Part shown: piece after piece, positions 62,903 to 64,000 of the stretch
Layout of the letters: each line of letters opens with the position of its first letter
Position numbering within the stretch: the stretch's first letter is position 1
Source: Saccharothrix sp. NRRL B-16314
GTDB taxonomy: Bacteria > Actinomycetota > Actinomycetes > Mycobacteriales > Pseudonocardiaceae
Assembly: GCF_000716595.1 (NCBI RefSeq)
Contig: NZ_JNXC01000004.1
Span: 186,001 to 250,000, forward strand
DNA length: 64,000 nucleotides
Direction of reading: 5' to 3'
Translations under genes and position numbers: made by a program
The notes under the pieces: model-generated
Databases searched by the model: none
What the model saw: the letters and a program-made list of their open reading frames with translations, nothing else
What the model was told of the DNA's origin: nothing

Positions 62903-64000
62903 CGCTGCTTCTTGCCCGTCGGACGGCGGCGCACGTCGGCGGCCTTGCCGGTCCGCGCGGGCACGCCCGCGGCAGCCGCCATGGCCTTCTCCTTGCGCAA
63001 CTCCGCCTGCACCGACTCGTCGTCCGTCGACTCCACGACGTCGCCACCGGTGACGGCCTCGCCACCGGCCTTGCGGGCCAGGTTGTCCCGACGCGCCTTC
63101 ACCCGCGCGGCCTGCGCCTTGTACCGGGCGTCACGCATCTTCAGGTCCACCGCGACCGGCGTGGCGATGTAGATGGACGACAGCGCGCCGATGGCGATAC
63201 CGGTCAGCTGAACCAGCGCCAGGTCCTTCAGCGTGCCGACGCCGAGCAGACCCACGCCGATCACCAGCAGGCCCAGCACCGGCAGCAACGCGATCAACGA
63301 GGTGTTGATCGAGCGCATCAGGGTCTGGTTCACCGCCAGGTTCGACGCCTCGCCGTACGTGCGGCGGGTGAGGCCGAGCAGGCCGCGGGTGTTCTCCCGG
63401 ACCTTGTCGAACACCACCACCGTGTCGTACAGCGAGAAGCCGAGGATGGTCAGCAGACCGATCACCGTCGCGGGCGAGACCTCGAAGCCGACCAGCGAGT
63501 AGATGCCCGCCGTGATCACCACGTCGTGCAGCACCGCGACGAGCGCGGCGATCGCCATGGACACCTCGAAGTACAGCGCCAGGAAGATCATCACGGCGAG
63601 GAAGAACACGCCGAGCGCGAGCAGCGCCTTGCCGGTGATCTCACCGCCCCACGAGGCGGACACGGCGCTGTCGCTGACCGCGTCCGCGCCGCCGTTGGGC
63701 TTGAGGTCGTCGTTGATCGTGGCCTTGAGCTTGAACACCTCTTCGGCGGTCAGCGTCTCGGACCGGATCTGGATGGTCGCGGCGTCGCCCGTGCCCACGG
63801 TCTGCACCGCGGTCGGCTCCTTGCCGATGGCCTTCTCGAACGTCTCCTTGGCGGCGTCGACGCTGATCGTGCCGGACGAGCTGCTCGCGGGCAGCTGGAC
63901 GCGCGTGCCACCGGTGAAGTCGATGCCGAGGTTGAAGCCCCGGAACACGATCGACCCGATGCAGACCAGCAGGATGAGCCCGAACAGCATGTACCAGCGC
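62899..64000 (-). CDS. secF: Protein translocase subunit SecF (5' end outside window)
   Basis: The frame is open to the right edge; the last visible codons read RWYMLFGL, so the true start is beyond 64000. The visible 366 residues contain the first membrane helix, the FNLGIDFTGGTRVQ motif of SecD/SecF, an extracytoplasmic P1-type domain, and five further helices with VLHDVVITAGIYSLVGFEVSPATVIGLLTILGFSLYDTVVVFDKVREN and GVGTLKDLALVQLTG. A basic cytoplasmic tail (residues with KKQR end) follows. SecF works with SecD in proton-driven late steps of Sec export; secD is expected just outside the window. Confidence 0.96.
   Translation of the reverse strand, partial: RWYMLFGLILLVCIGSIVFRGFNLGIDFTGGTRVQLPASSSSGTISVDAAKETFEKAIGKEPTAVQTVGTGDAATIQIRSETLTAEEVFKLKATINDDLKPNGGADAVSDSAVSASWGGEITGKALLALGVFFLAVMIFLALYFEVSMAIAALVAVLHDVVITAGIYSLVGFEVSPATVIGLLTILGFSLYDTVVVFDKVRENTRGLLGLTRRTYGEASNLAVNQTLMRSINTSLIALLPVLGLLVIGVGLLGVGTLKDLALVQLTGIAIGALSSIYIATPVAVDLKMRDARYKAQAARVKARRDNLARKAGGEAVTGGDVVESTDDESVQAELRKEKAMAAAAGVPARTGKAADVRRRPTGKKQR

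Overview
This is a very GC-rich actinobacterial chromosome segment with frequent GTG and TTG starts and long runs of genes overlapping by 4 bp. The gene complement (DUF742, AtuA-type acyl-CoA operon, intein-bearing Rv2578c-type radical SAM gene, GT39/GT2-GtrA operon, S8 peptidases) suits a filamentous actinomycete of the Pseudonocardiales type (Saccharothrix/Lentzea/Actinosynnema-like). That placement is inference. Several blocks (aspS; the radical SAM gene; hisS, MBL hydrolase, cyclophilin, relA, apt, secF) follow the order I recall for M. tuberculosis Rv2572c to Rv2587c, so the right half is conserved core interrupted by accessory islands. I see no rRNA, tRNA, CRISPR array, insertion sequence or phage gene.

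Layout. 1-10.9 kb, all leftward: an envelope or exported-glycan locus. A polyprenyl-phosphate sugar-1-phosphate transferase is coupled to a Gfo/Idh oxidoreductase, an RmlC-like epimerase, an NAD-dependent epimerase and a DegT aminotransferase, followed by a 1608-aa secreted multi-domain DUF4082 protein and a PglD-like acetyltransferase cut by the window edge. 11.4-16.6 kb: small membrane, S4 and DUF742 genes, a mismatch uracil-DNA glycosylase, a Tat-exported 5'-nucleotidase, a CopC-like protein and a small membrane protein. 16.8-24.4 kb, rightward: a two-component system, a small unknown gene, then a coupled operon of two GT39/YkcB-like transferases flanking a GT2-GtrA fusion. The same 11-bp-spaced CACAG repeats lie before the regulator and before this operon, which suggests one regulon. 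24.5-29.5 kb: SGNH hydrolase, APH-like kinase, DUF389 protein, aspS.

29.6-34.6 kb: a cyclophilin lipoprotein and three S8 peptidases around a GNAT gene. The two left-reading tandem copies at 32.2-34.6 kb lack the oxyanion-hole Asn. 35.4 kb: a helix-turn-helix regulator. 36.4-45.1 kb: an eight-gene leftward operon (TetR, TIGR03084 protein, AtuA split in two, two acyl-CoA dehydrogenases, two acyl-CoA carboxylase subunits), with a 44-bp palindrome in front of it. 45.2-47.7 kb: an NTF2-like gene, a bicovalent-FAD oxidase and a grpB gene broken by a one-base deletion.

47.7-54.5 kb: the intein-containing radical SAM gene, a LexA box shared with the divergent pnuC-nadR pair, a YibE/F-like transporter, DUF1304, a coiled-coil protein and a spermidine-synthase-like protein. 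54.5-64 kb: low-complexity repeats, then the core block hisS to secF, with a small secreted Trp/Cys-rich protein and a G-rich, purine-skewed 650-bp spacer between apt and relA. The most interesting points are the shared 11-bp repeats, the oxyanion-less subtilase pair, the endonuclease-degenerate intein under an SOS box, and the giant DUF4082 protein in the glycan locus.
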